Assembly (NCBI RefSeq): GCF_900114735.1
Contig: NZ_FOUA01000001.1
Location: forward strand, 818,278 to 882,277
Reading direction: 5' to 3'
Length of the DNA: 64,000 nucleotides
From: Halopseudomonas bauzanensis
Lineage (GTDB): Bacteria; Pseudomonadota; Gammaproteobacteria; Pseudomonadales; Pseudomonadaceae
Both the position numbers and the translations under genes were made by a program. Every line of letters starts with the position of its first letter. The first letter of the stretch is position 1. This document shows, one piece after another, positions 56,434-64,000 of this stretch. The notes under the pieces were generated by a model. That model was not told where the DNA came from and did not search any database. It saw nothing but the letters and a program-made list of their open reading frames with translations.

Positions 56434-57057
56434 TCAGCCAAGCGCCTGCTCCGCCGCCGCTTTCAGCTCCACCAGCTTGCCGTGGAAGAAGTGACTGGTA
56501 TCGGCGAAGCGTACCACCTCAACATCAGCCTGATCCTCGAACAGCCCGAACACCGCCTCCGACGCGACCACTTCATCTGCCTCCCCCATCAGCACCGTGG
56601 TCGGCCCCGGCAACGGCAGCAGATCGGCGAAGGGCATGCGCTCAACCGAGGGGGCTACCAGCACTACCCGAGCCGGCCAGTCAGCCTGCTCGCAGGCAGC
56701 CGCAGCGGCCACATAACCGCCAAAGGAAAAGCCCATGAGCCACAGGGGCAGATCACCGAACTCCCGCGCCGCCCACTCGATCACCGCCTTGCAGTCGTCG
56801 GTTTCACCTACCCCGGCGGCATGCTCACCGCCGCTCTCCCCCACCCCACGGAAATTGAAACGCACTGTATTGGCGTTGAGGTCCCGCGCCGCGCGCATCA
56901 ATGTGGAGACCACCTTGTTGTGCATGGTCCCGCCATGCAGCGGGTGCGGATGACAGATGATCGCCACCGCCTGCGCCTGCTCGGCACGGGTCACCAGCAG
57001 CTCCAGCGCCCCAGCGGGACCATCGATCAGTAATTTGTCTTCAGCGTTGTGCTTCAT
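56434..57057 (-). CDS. Alpha/beta-hydrolase family serine hydrolase
   Basis: 207-residue soluble hydrolase. The oxyanion strand HPHPLHGGTMHNKVV, the RFNFRGVGESGGEH turn, the nucleophile elbow GFSFGG (Ser111), an acid near GEADEVV (about 158) and the C-terminal catalytic His in FADTSHFFHGKL are all visible. This matches the COG2945 group of small esterase-like proteins found in most Pseudomonas; the substrate is unknown. It lies 63 bp upstream of zapE on the same strand. Confidence 0.88.
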   Translation of the reverse strand: MKHNAEDKLLIDGPAGALELLVTRAEQAQAVAIICHPHPLHGGTMHNKVVSTLMRAARDLNANTVRFNFRGVGESGGEHAAGVGETDDCKAVIEWAAREFGDLPLWLMGFSFGGYVAAAAACEQADWPARVVLVAPSVERMPFADLLPLPGPTTVLMGEADEVVASEAVFGLFEDQADVEVVRFADTSHFFHGKLVELKAAAEQALG

Positions 57058-57231
57058 TCAGTTTCTCCGTGACTGCTGTATTCCCACCTGCGTCGCATAA
57101 CCTACACTGAAGCTAGTCAGTTCCGGCCCGCAGCAACAGGCGCTAGCCTTGTTTGCGAAATGCCGTTACCGTAGCAGCAGACCCAAGCAGCGCGTTGGCG
57201 CCGCACGTTTCAGTTCAATGAGGGACCCAAG

Positions 57232-57684
57232 GTGGAAACAAGCGAAAACCTGTGGATTGCAATAGCTATCGCCCTGGCAGTGGGCTTCATCGTCGGCATC
57301 ATTGTAGCCCGTCTGGCGCCACGTATCAGCGGCGGACAGTCATCCAGCACTCAAGCCCAACTGGAGAGCCTGCAGCTGCGCTTCGAAGAATACCAGCAGG
57401 AAGTCGCCAGCCATTTCAACACCACTGCCAATCTGGTCACCCGCCTGAACCGCAGCTATCAGGATATCCAGGAGCATCTGGGCCAGGCTGCCGTAGATCT
57501 CGCGCCTGACGACATGACCCGGCAACGTCTGTTGGCCGCGCTGGAGCAGGAGAATGATCCGGTCTCCTCCCGCGACCGTATCGAGCCAGTGTTCGACACG
57601 CTCGAACCGCCCCGTGACTATGCCACCAAAGCGGACGAAGACCCCGGCATGCTATCCGAAGAATTCGGCGTAAAACGCAAATAA
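57232..57684 (+). CDS. yhcB: YhcB/ZapG-like DUF1043 membrane protein
   Basis: 150-residue protein with one N-terminal membrane helix (about 8-28, WIAIAIALAVGFIVGIIVARLA) and a long cytoplasmic coiled coil (about 40-100, with the conserved LRFEEYQQEVASHFNTTANL). E. coli YhcB takes part in envelope growth and division, binding divisome and elongasome parts and restraining LPS synthesis. The start is GTG 57232, with AGGGA just upstream. It is divergent from the hydrolase gene. Confidence 0.9.
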   Translation: METSENLWIAIAIALAVGFIVGIIVARLAPRISGGQSSSTQAQLESLQLRFEEYQQEVASHFNTTANLVTRLNRSYQDIQEHLGQAAVDLAPDDMTRQRLLAALEQENDPVSSRDRIEPVFDTLEPPRDYATKADEDPGMLSEEFGVKRK

Positions 57685-57721
57685 AGCCCGCCCTCGCCGG
57701 TGGCGCTAAACGGATTCCTCC

Positions 57722-58855
57722 ATGCCCGATGCCGAACAACGCTTTGTAACCAGATCATCGGACGACCCGTCCCATCTCGTCATACGTGGTGACTGGGTCC
57801 TGGAGCACTACGCCGAACTGCGTCAGTTGGTTGGCCGGCTGCGCAACGAGCAATCTGCCGACGCCGAGGCGGACCTGAGCCAGATCGGCAGACTGGATAC
57901 CGCTGGCGGCCAACTGCTGACCGAGCTGCTCGGCAGCGAGCGCATCCAGGCCCTGACCGATGAGGGCGCCGGCCTGCCCGAGGAGCGCCGGGTATTGCTG
58001 CGCCGTATCGCCCATAGCCTGCAGCGGGAGCCGCAACCGCAACCGCACCATGGCGCCGTATTCGAACTGCTCGGCAATATAGGCAAGGGCACGCTGGCGT
58101 TTCATGACCATGTGCGCACTCTGCTGGGCTTTGTCGGCCTCACCCTCGCCGGGCTGGCCTTCGGTTTGCTGCGCCCTTCGACCTGGCGGCTGACCTCCGT
58201 GGTTGCCCAGGTCGAACAGATTGCCCTGAATGCCGTCGGCATCGTCGCTCTGCTTACCTTCATGGTTGGCGCGGTCATCGCCTTCCTAGGCGCCACCGTG
58301 CTGGCAGACTTCGGCGCGACCATCTATACCGTCGACCTGATCGCGTTCTCTTTCCTGCGTGAGTTTGCCGTACTCTTGACCGCAATCCTCATGGCCGGGC
58401 GTACCGCCAGTGCCTTCACCGCGCAGATCGGTTCGATGAAGGCCAACGAGGAGATCGATGCAATTCGCACGCTCGGCCTCAATCCGCTGCAGATTCTGGT
58501 CATCCCCCGCGTCATTGCCATGATGATTTCGCTGCCGATCCTCACCTTTATCGGCATGCTGTCCGGCCTGCTCGGCGGCGCCGTGGTCTGCTCGCTGGCG
58601 CTGGATATATCCCCGACCATGTTTCTCAGCATCCTGCAGCAGAACGTGGCGGTGCAGCATTTCTACCTGGGCATGGTCAAGGCGCCATTGTTCGCGTTCC
58701 TGATTGCCATCATCGGCTGCATGGAAGGCTTCAAGGTCAGCGGCAGCGCCGAGTCGGTCGGCGAGCACACCACGTCCAGCGTGGTGCAGTCGATCTTCGT
58801 GGTCATCCTCATGGATGCACTGGCCGCGCTGTTCTTCATGGAGATGAACTGGTGA
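57722..58855 (+). CDS. MlaE-type lipid ABC permease with N-terminal STAS-like domain
   Basis: 377-residue inner-membrane permease of the MlaE (DUF140) family. Residues 1-110 look like a STAS domain (LVIRGDWVLEHYAELRQLV, DLSQIGRLDTAGGQLL). The permease part follows with about five TM helices and family motifs LTFMVGAVIAFLGA, SFLREFAVLLTAILMAGRTA, SFTAQIGSMKANEEIDAIRT and PRVIAMMISLPIL. It heads a four-gene operon with ATPase, MCE protein and lipoprotein; each junction overlaps by 1-4 bases. Fused STAS-permease distinguishes this from the canonical Mla system, where MlaB is separate. Confidence 0.92.
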   Translation: MPDAEQRFVTRSSDDPSHLVIRGDWVLEHYAELRQLVGRLRNEQSADAEADLSQIGRLDTAGGQLLTELLGSERIQALTDEGAGLPEERRVLLRRIAHSLQREPQPQPHHGAVFELLGNIGKGTLAFHDHVRTLLGFVGLTLAGLAFGLLRPSTWRLTSVVAQVEQIALNAVGIVALLTFMVGAVIAFLGATVLADFGATIYTVDLIAFSFLREFAVLLTAILMAGRTASAFTAQIGSMKANEEIDAIRTLGLNPLQILVIPRVIAMMISLPILTFIGMLSGLLGGAVVCSLALDISPTMFLSILQQNVAVQHFYLGMVKAPLFAFLIAIIGCMEGFKVSGSAESVGEHTTSSVVQSIFVVILMDALAALFFMEMNW

Positions 58856-59658
58856 CCGACAAGCAAACACCATTGGTGGAGATACGCGGCCTGGTCAATC
58901 GCTTCGGCAAACAGACCGTACATGACAATCTGGACCTGGATATCCACCCCGGAGAGATTCTCGGCGTGGTGGGCGGCTCGGGCACCGGCAAGTCGGTACT
59001 GCTGCGCTCCATCGTCGGCCTGCGGCGGCCCAATGCCGGTAGCGTCAGGGTTTTCGGCGAAGACCTGCAGCAACTGGATGAACAGCAGCGTTCCCAGGTC
59101 GAGCGACGCTTTGGCGTACTGTTTCAACGCGGCGCACTGTTCTCCTCGCTGACAGTGACCGAGAACGTCGCCCTGCCGCTGATCGAACATGCCGGGCTCA
59201 GCCGCGACGACGCTGAACATCTGGCCTGCATGAAACTGGCGCTGGCCGGTTTGCCGCCCGGTGCCGGCGACAAGTTTCCCTCCGAGCTCTCCGGTGGCAT
59301 GGTCAAGCGCGCAGCCCTGGCGCGCGCACTGGCCCTGGACCCGGACATCCTGTTCCTTGACGAACCGACCGCCGGCCTGGACCCCATCGGCGCCGCCGCC
59401 TTCGACCAGTTGATTCTCACCCTGCGCGACGCCCTCGGGCTGAGCGTATTTCTGGTCACCCACGACCTGGATACCCTGTACGCTATCTGCGACCGGGTGG
59501 CGGTACTGGCGGAGAAGCGCGTCCTGGTCGCCGATACCCTGGAGCGCGTCGCGGCTACCGAGAACGACTGGATCCAGGAGTATTTCCACGGTCCCCGCGG
59601 ACGCGCCGCAGTAGCGGCCACCGCCAATCAATCCAGCCATCAGCCGGAGTTCCGCTAA
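58852..59658 (+). CDS. MlaF-type ABC ATPase
   Basis: 268-residue cytoplasmic ABC ATPase. It has Walker A GGSGTGKS, Q-loop region LFQRGALFSSLTV (typical of MlaF), signature LSGGMVKRAALARAL, Walker B ILFLDEPTAGLDP and switch His in VTHDLDTL. The start is GTG 58852, overlapping the permease stop (GTGA). It energises the MCE lipid transporter. Confidence 0.95.
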   Translation: MTDKQTPLVEIRGLVNRFGKQTVHDNLDLDIHPGEILGVVGGSGTGKSVLLRSIVGLRRPNAGSVRVFGEDLQQLDEQQRSQVERRFGVLFQRGALFSSLTVTENVALPLIEHAGLSRDDAEHLACMKLALAGLPPGAGDKFPSELSGGMVKRAALARALALDPDILFLDEPTAGLDPIGAAAFDQLILTLRDALGLSVFLVTHDLDTLYAICDRVAVLAEKRVLVADTLERVAATENDWIQEYFHGPRGRAAVAATANQSSHQPEFR

Positions 59659-60575
59659 TGGAAACACGCGCTCACCACGTCATGATCGGACTGTTCACCC
59701 TGCTCGCTGGTGTCGGTGCGATTTTCTTTGCCATCTGGATCAGCAACGCCACCACCAGCAAGGACTACCGCTATTACACGGTGGTCTTCCGCGAAACGGT
59801 CACCGGCCTGTCCCGCGGCAGCGCCGTGCAATACAGTGGCATTCCGGTAGGTGACATCAGCGAGCTGACCCTCGACCCGAGCGACCCAGGCCAGGTGCTG
59901 GCCCGCGTACGGGTGAGCGCCACCGCCCCGGTCACCCAGGATACCAAGGCCAGACTGACCTTCACCGGTATCACCGGCAACTCAGTGATCGAGCTGGTGC
60001 CCGGCGACCCGCAAAGCCCATCTCTGGAGAGCATCGATGGTGAAGAGCCACGCATCTATGCCGTGCCCTCCCCACTCTCCAGCCTGCTGGCCAACGGCGA
60101 GGATCTGATGACCAATATCAATCAGTTGGTGATCAGTGCGCGCAACCTGCTGTCGGATGAAAACGCCGAGCGTATCGCCAGCACCCTGGAGTCTATCGAT
60201 ACCGCCGCCAGTAGCCTGTCCAGCCAGGGAGATGATGTAAAAGCCCTGGTCGGCGAGTTGACGCTTGCCAGCCAGCAGGCCGGCGAGCTGATGGGCAGCA
60301 TCAACACCCTGGTCAACAATCAGGGCAGCCAGACGCTGAACAGCGCCGAGCAGACCCTGGAATCCATCGCCCGCGCCAGCGAAACCCTGGAGAACATGCT
60401 GCAGGACAACAGTGAAGCCTTCACCAACGGCATGCAGGGCCTCGGCCAGTTGGAGCCGGCAATCAATGAATTGCGTGGCAGTCTCAACGCGCTGCGCTCG
60501 ATCACCCGCCGCCTGGAAGACAACCCCGCACGCTTCCTGCTGGGCCGTGATACCTTCGAGGAATACCAGCCATGA
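59658..60575 (+). CDS. MCE-domain periplasmic lipid-transport protein
   Basis: 305-residue protein with an N-terminal membrane anchor (about 7-28, HVMIGLFTLLAGVGAIFFAIW) and a single MCE domain (about 38-120: YYTVVFRETVTGLSRGSAVQ, GIPVGDISELTL, ARLTFTGITGNSVIELVPG). A long predicted coiled/helical region follows (about 145-290), like the needle-forming helices of PqiB/MlaD relatives. The MCE domain probably forms a hexamer bound to the permease. Coupled to the ATPase by TAATG. Confidence 0.93.
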   Translation: METRAHHVMIGLFTLLAGVGAIFFAIWISNATTSKDYRYYTVVFRETVTGLSRGSAVQYSGIPVGDISELTLDPSDPGQVLARVRVSATAPVTQDTKARLTFTGITGNSVIELVPGDPQSPSLESIDGEEPRIYAVPSPLSSLLANGEDLMTNINQLVISARNLLSDENAERIASTLESIDTAASSLSSQGDDVKALVGELTLASQQAGELMGSINTLVNNQGSQTLNSAEQTLESIARASETLENMLQDNSEAFTNGMQGLGQLEPAINELRGSLNALRSITRRLEDNPARFLLGRDTFEEYQP

Positions 60576-61189
60576 TCCGCCGCCTGACATCCGTTGCGCT
60601 GTTTACCGCTCTGCTGGGGCTTGGTGCCTGCACCGTACTGCCCGAATCCGAAGCCCTGAGCGTCTACCAATTCCCGTCGCCGCCAGCCGGCAGCGTCAGC
60701 AGCGAGCCGCGATTGCCGTTGTCACTGCGGGTGAATACGCCACAGGCCGGCTACGCTTTCAGCGGGCCGCGCATCATGGTGGTCACCGCCGATAACCAAC
60801 TGCAAAGCTACAAGGGCGTCCGCTGGAGCGATCCCTCGCCCCAGCTGCTGCGCGAATACCTGGCGGTGTCCCTGCAGCGCTCCGGCGCGCTGAGCAGCGT
60901 CACCACCGATGAGCACGCACTGCATGCCGATGTCCATCTGGATACCAACCTGCGCCGCTTCCAACTGAACACCGACGGCACCCCCCGGATCGTCATCGAG
61001 CTGGATGCCCGCCTGGTCAATCCGGAAAGTCGGCGCATCTATGTCAACCACAGCTTCCTGGTTCAGCAGCCGGTCACCAGCACCCAGATCACCGACGTGG
61101 TCCAGGGATATGGCCAGGCGACTGGGGATCTGACCCAGCAATTGCTGGCTTGGACCCGACAGCAATTGGCGCCGCTATCCCACGACTGA
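60572..61189 (+). CDS. PqiC-like ABC-type transport auxiliary lipoprotein
   Basis: 205-residue lipoprotein with lipobox LGAC (Cys20), followed by the DUF330/ABC-trans-aux fold: YQFPSPPAGS, RIMVVTADNQLQSYKGVRWSDPSPQLLREYL and a C-terminal amphipathic helix (LTQQLLAWTRQQL). In the Pqi system the matching PqiC sits in the outer membrane and completes the trans-envelope bridge. It is the last gene of the MCE operon and overlaps it by four bases. Confidence 0.92.
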   Translation: MIRRLTSVALFTALLGLGACTVLPESEALSVYQFPSPPAGSVSSEPRLPLSLRVNTPQAGYAFSGPRIMVVTADNQLQSYKGVRWSDPSPQLLREYLAVSLQRSGALSSVTTDEHALHADVHLDTNLRRFQLNTDGTPRIVIELDARLVNPESRRIYVNHSFLVQQPVTSTQITDVVQGYGQATGDLTQQLLAWTRQQLAPLSHD

Positions 61190-61318
61190 GGCCGTTGCCT
61201 CGCCGCAGCATGACACTTAGTGATACGGAGTCATACTAGCGCACCCTGTTGCATGCTTCGGCACACAACAACAAGCTGCGCTGGAGCTCCCGTCATCAGG
61301 TTGAGGGGCTGCCGCACA

Positions 61319-62224
61319 TCACAGCACCAGCAGCAACAGCACCGGCAAGGTCAGCATCGCCAGTAGTGTCTGCAGGGTAATGACACCCGCCATCAGATGC
61401 GCATCGCCGCCGTATTGCCGTGCCAGCACATAGGCGGTGGGCGCGCAGGGCAGCGCAAAGAACAGCACCAAGGTGACCCGCTCCATCGTCGGCATGCCCA
61501 GCAGCCCGACCAGCAGCCAGGCCGCCAGCGGCATCAATGCCAACCGCACCAGAGTGCTGATCAACAGCGCACGTGTCTCGCCGTGCAGATTCTGAGGCTG
61601 CAACGCAGCGCCTACACACAGGAGCCCCAGGGGCAGACTGCTCGCCGCCAGCAGCGTCAGTAGATTATCCATCCCTCCGCCCAACCGCAGGCCGGAGAGA
61701 TTTGCCGCCACCCCGAGCAAGCAGGCCAGGATCAGCGGGTTCTTCAACAGGATCAGCAACTGCGCGCGCCGGTTCAGACTCCCCCCCGACGTCAGCGCCT
61801 GCACCGACAGGATATTGACCGCCGGCACCGTGATCGCCAGCAACAGCGCCATGAGCGTCAGCCCCTCACCACCAAATAACGCGCCAACGGTAGCCAGGCC
61901 GATGTAGGTATTGAACCGCAACGTACTCTGCACGAACACACCAAACCGTGCCGCCGGCCAGCGCAGCCAGCGCCGCAGCACGATCAGCCCCAGCCATGCC
62001 ACGCCGAGAACCACACCCACACACAGCGCCACCCGCGCCAGCGCCGGGCTGTTCAACGGCGCTCCGGCCAGGCTGCTGAACAGCAGCGCCGGGAACAGTA
62101 CAAAGTAATTGATGCGCTCGGCACCGGGCCAGAATTCTGCATTGGGAAAGCCCGCCCGGCGCAAGACATAACCGCCCAAAATCAGGGCGAACAGCGGCCA
62201 GAGGGAGGCGAGTAACTGGGTCAT
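61319..62224 (-). CDS. AEC-family transporter
   Basis: 301-residue inner-membrane protein with about ten hydrophobic segments, of the auxin-efflux-carrier/malonate-permease-like family. It shows LWPLFALILGGYVLRR at the start, the NYFVLFPALLFSSLAG segment, RFNTYIGLATVGALFGGEG and the discontinuous-helix region PCAPTAYVLARQYGGDA. The substrate is unknown; relatives carry malonate or other small anions. The start MTQLLASLWP is favoured over an ATG 40 codons upstream. It is convergent with the MCE operon. Confidence 0.88.
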   Translation of the reverse strand: MTQLLASLWPLFALILGGYVLRRAGFPNAEFWPGAERINYFVLFPALLFSSLAGAPLNSPALARVALCVGVVLGVAWLGLIVLRRWLRWPAARFGVFVQSTLRFNTYIGLATVGALFGGEGLTLMALLLAITVPAVNILSVQALTSGGSLNRRAQLLILLKNPLILACLLGVAANLSGLRLGGGMDNLLTLLAASSLPLGLLCVGAALQPQNLHGETRALLISTLVRLALMPLAAWLLVGLLGMPTMERVTLVLFFALPCAPTAYVLARQYGGDAHLMAGVITLQTLLAMLTLPVLLLLVL

Positions 62225-62495
62225 TCGAGGATATATCCAGATCAGGAGACGCGGCAGGCAGGTTACCTGACGAAGGTCATGTCCGGCCAGCCCGACGTAG
62301 CACAATACCTTGCCGCCCCTTGATGCGGCGGCGCTGCCAGTCATTAAGCCAGGTGCTCGTTGGGGGTCTACGGTGAAGGTGATCTGTTATCTACCAAGAC
62401 GCCCGAGCTCACTACGACAGTATTTTTTTTGAAGGCTGTCGAAATCATTGTCTGGGAACCGACTATCAGGTAACCACAATAAGCAGGAGATGATT

Positions 62496-62954
62496 ATGTC
62501 TAGCGAAACCGGCACCGTCCGCCTACACCGCGTGTTGGCAGCACCCGTTGAGCGAGTTTACAAAGCGTTTACCGATAAACAGGCATTGGAATACTGGCTA
62601 CCGCCCTACGGCTTTACCGGTACGATCCATGAAATGGATATCCGCGTGGGTGGCGGCTACCGTATGTCTTTCACCAATTTCGGCACTGGCGTCAGTCATT
62701 CGTTTACCGTTGAGTATATCGAACTGACACCTAACGAACGTATTCGCCATACGGATCGCTTTGACGATGAAAACCTCCCCGGCGAAATGCAAGTTGTCAT
62801 CGAACTGAAAGCCGTATCCAGTGGCACAGAGATACGCATAGTTCAGGAAGGCATTCCTTCGGTCATTCCCGTTGATAGCTGTTATCTGGGATGGCAGGAA
62901 TCACTGGAGCAGCTAGCCCGGCTGGTTGTGCCGGATATTCCCGATCATGGCTGA
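62496..62954 (+). CDS. SRPBCC (AHSA1/START-like) protein
   Basis: 152-residue cytoplasmic protein with the helix-grip ligand-binding fold: VRLHRVLAAPVERVYKAFTD, EYWLPPYGFTGTIHEMDIRVGGGYRMSF (shown here by its ends), TPNERIRHTDRF and a C-terminal helix GWQESLEQLARLV. This matches the AHSA1-like group of uncertain ligand. AGGAGA six bases before the ATG sets the start. It stands alone, with its own terminator. Confidence 0.85.
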   Translation: MSSETGTVRLHRVLAAPVERVYKAFTDKQALEYWLPPYGFTGTIHEMDIRVGGGYRMSFTNFGTGVSHSFTVEYIELTPNERIRHTDRFDDENLPGEMQVVIELKAVSSGTEIRIVQEGIPSVIPVDSCYLGWQESLEQLARLVVPDIPDHG

Positions 62955-62984
62955 AAATGATGAATACCATCATGGCAAAACAAC

Positions 62985-63008
62985 AAAAGCCCGCATAAGC
63001 GGGCTTTT
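62985..63008. terminator. Bidirectional terminator after the SRPBCC gene / guaA-like end
   Basis: AAAAGCCCGC (62985-62994) pairs perfectly with GCGGGCTTTT (62999-63008) around ATAA. It serves the SRPBCC gene on plus; on minus it would be the terminator of a guaA gene ending at 63047. Confidence 0.85.
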
Positions 63009-63028
63009 GGGTACTGTGACCAAGAACG

Positions 63029-63046
63029 GCGGCTAGCGCTAGCCGC
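63029..63046. repeat. 18-bp perfect palindrome
   Basis: GCGGCTAGCGCTAGCCGC reads the same on both strands. It directly abuts the guaA-like 3' end. It may be a second terminator stem or a recombination-site feature. Confidence 0.55.
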
Positions 63047-63064
63047 TCACTCCCACTCGATCGT
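63047..63064 (-). pseudogene. guaA 3'-end remnant (possible att site)
   Basis: Minus-strand bases 63064-63047 read ACGATCGAGTGGGAGTGA, i.e. Thr-Ile-Glu-Trp-Glu-stop, the invariant C-terminus of GMP synthase. The codons upstream of it (Lys-Leu-Cys-Leu-Leu) do not match GuaA, so only the last codons remain here. The core GAGTGGGAGTGA differs by one base from the guaA attachment core GAGTGGGAATGA that I recall for guaA-integrating islands. Confidence 0.5.
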
Positions 63065-63350
63065 CAACAGACAAAGTTTCACCTTAAAAATCAGTTGATT
63101 AAACGAAGCACCCAAGCAATGACATAAAAAACCATACCTATTATTTGTTCTTCAAAAGTGCTGGAAGCAGCCATAAGCCGAGTAGCCCCTTTGACGCGAA
63201 GCTTGGAGCGCGGCCACGCTCTACTGCATCAAGTCGGCAACTCAAGCATCGAAACAAGCAAATTTGGTTGCATGCAATTATATTGCGTACAATGATTATC
63301 TGCAGCCCCATTGGGGGCCACGCGCTAACGGCTAATTTTGAGGAGCAATC
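63065..63350. other. AT-richer gene-free stretch before the alcohol dehydrogenase
   Basis: About 285 bp with lower GC than the flanking chromosome. I see no gene; antisense open frames here continue into the dehydrogenase gene and are shadows. Its downstream part holds a promoter and an imperfect palindrome, ATTGCGTACAAT (63282-63293). Confidence 0.5.
63264..63293 (+). promoter_or_regulatory. Promoter of the alcohol dehydrogenase gene
   Basis: -35 TTGGTT (63264-63269), 18-bp spacer, -10 TACAAT (63288-63293). The -10 lies in the imperfect palindrome ATTGCGTACAAT, and TGCATGCA sits in the spacer, so a regulator may bind here. Confidence 0.5.
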
Positions 63351-64000
63351 ATGAAAGCGTATCGTATCTCGCACGGTGGAACTATTGATGGCCTGCAGCT
63401 GGAGAGCCTTGTCGAGCGTCCTCTCGCCCCATACGAAGTACGGATCGAGGTGAGAGCCGTGTCGCTGAACTACCGCGATCTCATGGTTGCCAATGGTGCG
63501 TACCCTGTAAAAATAGATATTCCGATCATTCCCTGTTCCGACGGTGCCGGAGACGTGGTTGCTGTCGGCTCCATGGTCACCCGTGTTCAACCTGGTGATC
63601 GGGTCGCAGCCTCCTTCTTTCCCCACTGGCTCGAAGGCCAGGCCGACCAAGCCAAGGTCCGCAGCGCACTCGGCGGTGATACCGATGGAATGCTTGCCGA
63701 GGCAGTCGTACTGCATGAAGACACGCTTGTGAAAATCCCTGAGCAATTGAGCTATGTGGCGGCATCCACGCTTCCGTGTGCAGGCGTCACAGCGTGGAAT
63801 GGCATATTCGAGTCATCTGACGTAAAGCCGGGCGACACCGTTATCCTGCTTGGCACTGGCGGCGTTTCGATCCTGGGCCTGCAAATGGCAAAGGCGGCGG
63901 GCCTGCGAACGATCATCACATCATCCAGCGATGAAAAATTGAAGCGCGCTCGCGGCCTTGGTGCCGACGAGACAACCAATTACCATGCAAACCCGGAGTG
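63351..64000 (+). CDS. NAD(P)-dependent alcohol dehydrogenase / quinone reductase-like MDR protein, N-terminal part
   Basis: 216 codons are visible; the gene runs off the window end. The GroES-like domain (MKAYRISHGGTIDGLQLES, VSLNYRDLMVANGAYP, IIPCSDGAGDVVAVG) is followed by the nucleotide-binding fold with PCAGVTAWNGIF and the LLGTGGVSILGLQMAKAAG dinucleotide motif. The usual catalytic zinc ligands of alcohol dehydrogenases are not evident (NYRD replaces C-x-S-D), which points to the zinc-independent branch. AGGAGC at 63341-63346 sets the start. Substrate not predictable. It lies on the far side of the guaA-like junction. Confidence 0.88.
   Translation, partial: MKAYRISHGGTIDGLQLESLVERPLAPYEVRIEVRAVSLNYRDLMVANGAYPVKIDIPIIPCSDGAGDVVAVGSMVTRVQPGDRVAASFFPHWLEGQADQAKVRSALGGDTDGMLAEAVVLHEDTLVKIPEQLSYVAASTLPCAGVTAWNGIFESSDVKPGDTVILLGTGGVSILGLQMAKAAGLRTIITSSSDEKLKRARGLGADETTNYHANPE

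Noticed and set aside
63141-63746. 201-codon minus-strand open frame overlapping the dehydrogenase gene
   Set aside because: Mostly antisense to conserved dehydrogenase codons; no recognisable domain or start signal.

Overview
The window is a stretch of gammaproteobacterial chromosome, most likely from Pseudomonas or a close relative such as Halopseudomonas. Two kinds of evidence support this. First, many gene orders match the Pseudomonas arrangement: ileS-ribF-murJ / rpsT; proB-cgtA-rpmA-rplU / ispB; the whole dcw cell-division cluster from mraZ to lpxC, followed by a DUF721 gene, an M23 peptidase, secA and argJ; rnpB-rsmI-lpoA-yraN-diaA-dolP; and sspB-sspA-petCBA-rpsI-rplM. Second, the GC content is high and GTG starts, Shine-Dalgarno sites and 1-4 nt gene overlaps are common. 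Species level is not resolved from sequence alone. I saw no tRNA, rRNA, CRISPR array, transposase or phage gene.

Layout. 1-9.6 kb is housekeeping: a partial ileS, ribF, murJ, rpsT, proB, the Obg GTPase, ribosomal proteins L27 and L21, a polyprenyl diphosphate synthase and an FKBP-type isomerase. A REPIN-like double hairpin lies between ribF and murJ. 9.8-12.3 kb carries a purine-type permease and trmA. 12.2-20.2 kb is the least conserved block: a PhnD-like periplasmic binding protein translationally coupled to a membrane GGDEF-EAL protein, a lone GspH/FimT pseudopilin, a MocR-type PLP regulator, and a large lipoprotein with an alpha/beta-hydrolase-like serine motif (DUF6351-like). 20.2-26 kb holds argJ, secA, an M23 peptidase and the DUF721/DciA gene.

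26-43.8 kb is one long minus-strand dcw cluster that makes peptidoglycan precursors (MurC-G, MraY, Ddl), the divisome (FtsL, I, W, Q, A, Z) and the first committed lipid A enzyme (LpxC). A strong promoter and a 10-bp-periodic set of MraZ boxes precede mraZ. 44.1-48.9 kb holds rnpB (with a matching P1 helix) and the rsmI / lpoA-yraN-diaA-dolP envelope and replication cluster. 48.9-53.9 kb holds the stringent starvation proteins, the cytochrome bc1 complex and ribosomal proteins S9 and L13. 54-57.7 kb has an aldo/keto reductase, zapE, a serine hydrolase and yhcB. 57.7-61.2 kb is a compact four-gene MCE (Mla/Pqi-like) lipid-transport operon. 61.3-64 kb ends with an AEC transporter, an SRPBCC protein and a partial alcohol dehydrogenase.

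Near 63.05 kb, between the last two genes, a few codons identical to the 3' end of guaA (T-I-E-W-E-stop) sit next to a terminator, with unrelated sequence beyond. This looks like the edge of a genomic island or rearrangement at a known integration hotspot. The observations most worth following up are the coupled c-di-GMP/PhnD-like pair, the guaA-end junction, the REPIN-like element, the MocR plus DUF6351-like lipoprotein pair, and the well-formed mra promoter/operator.
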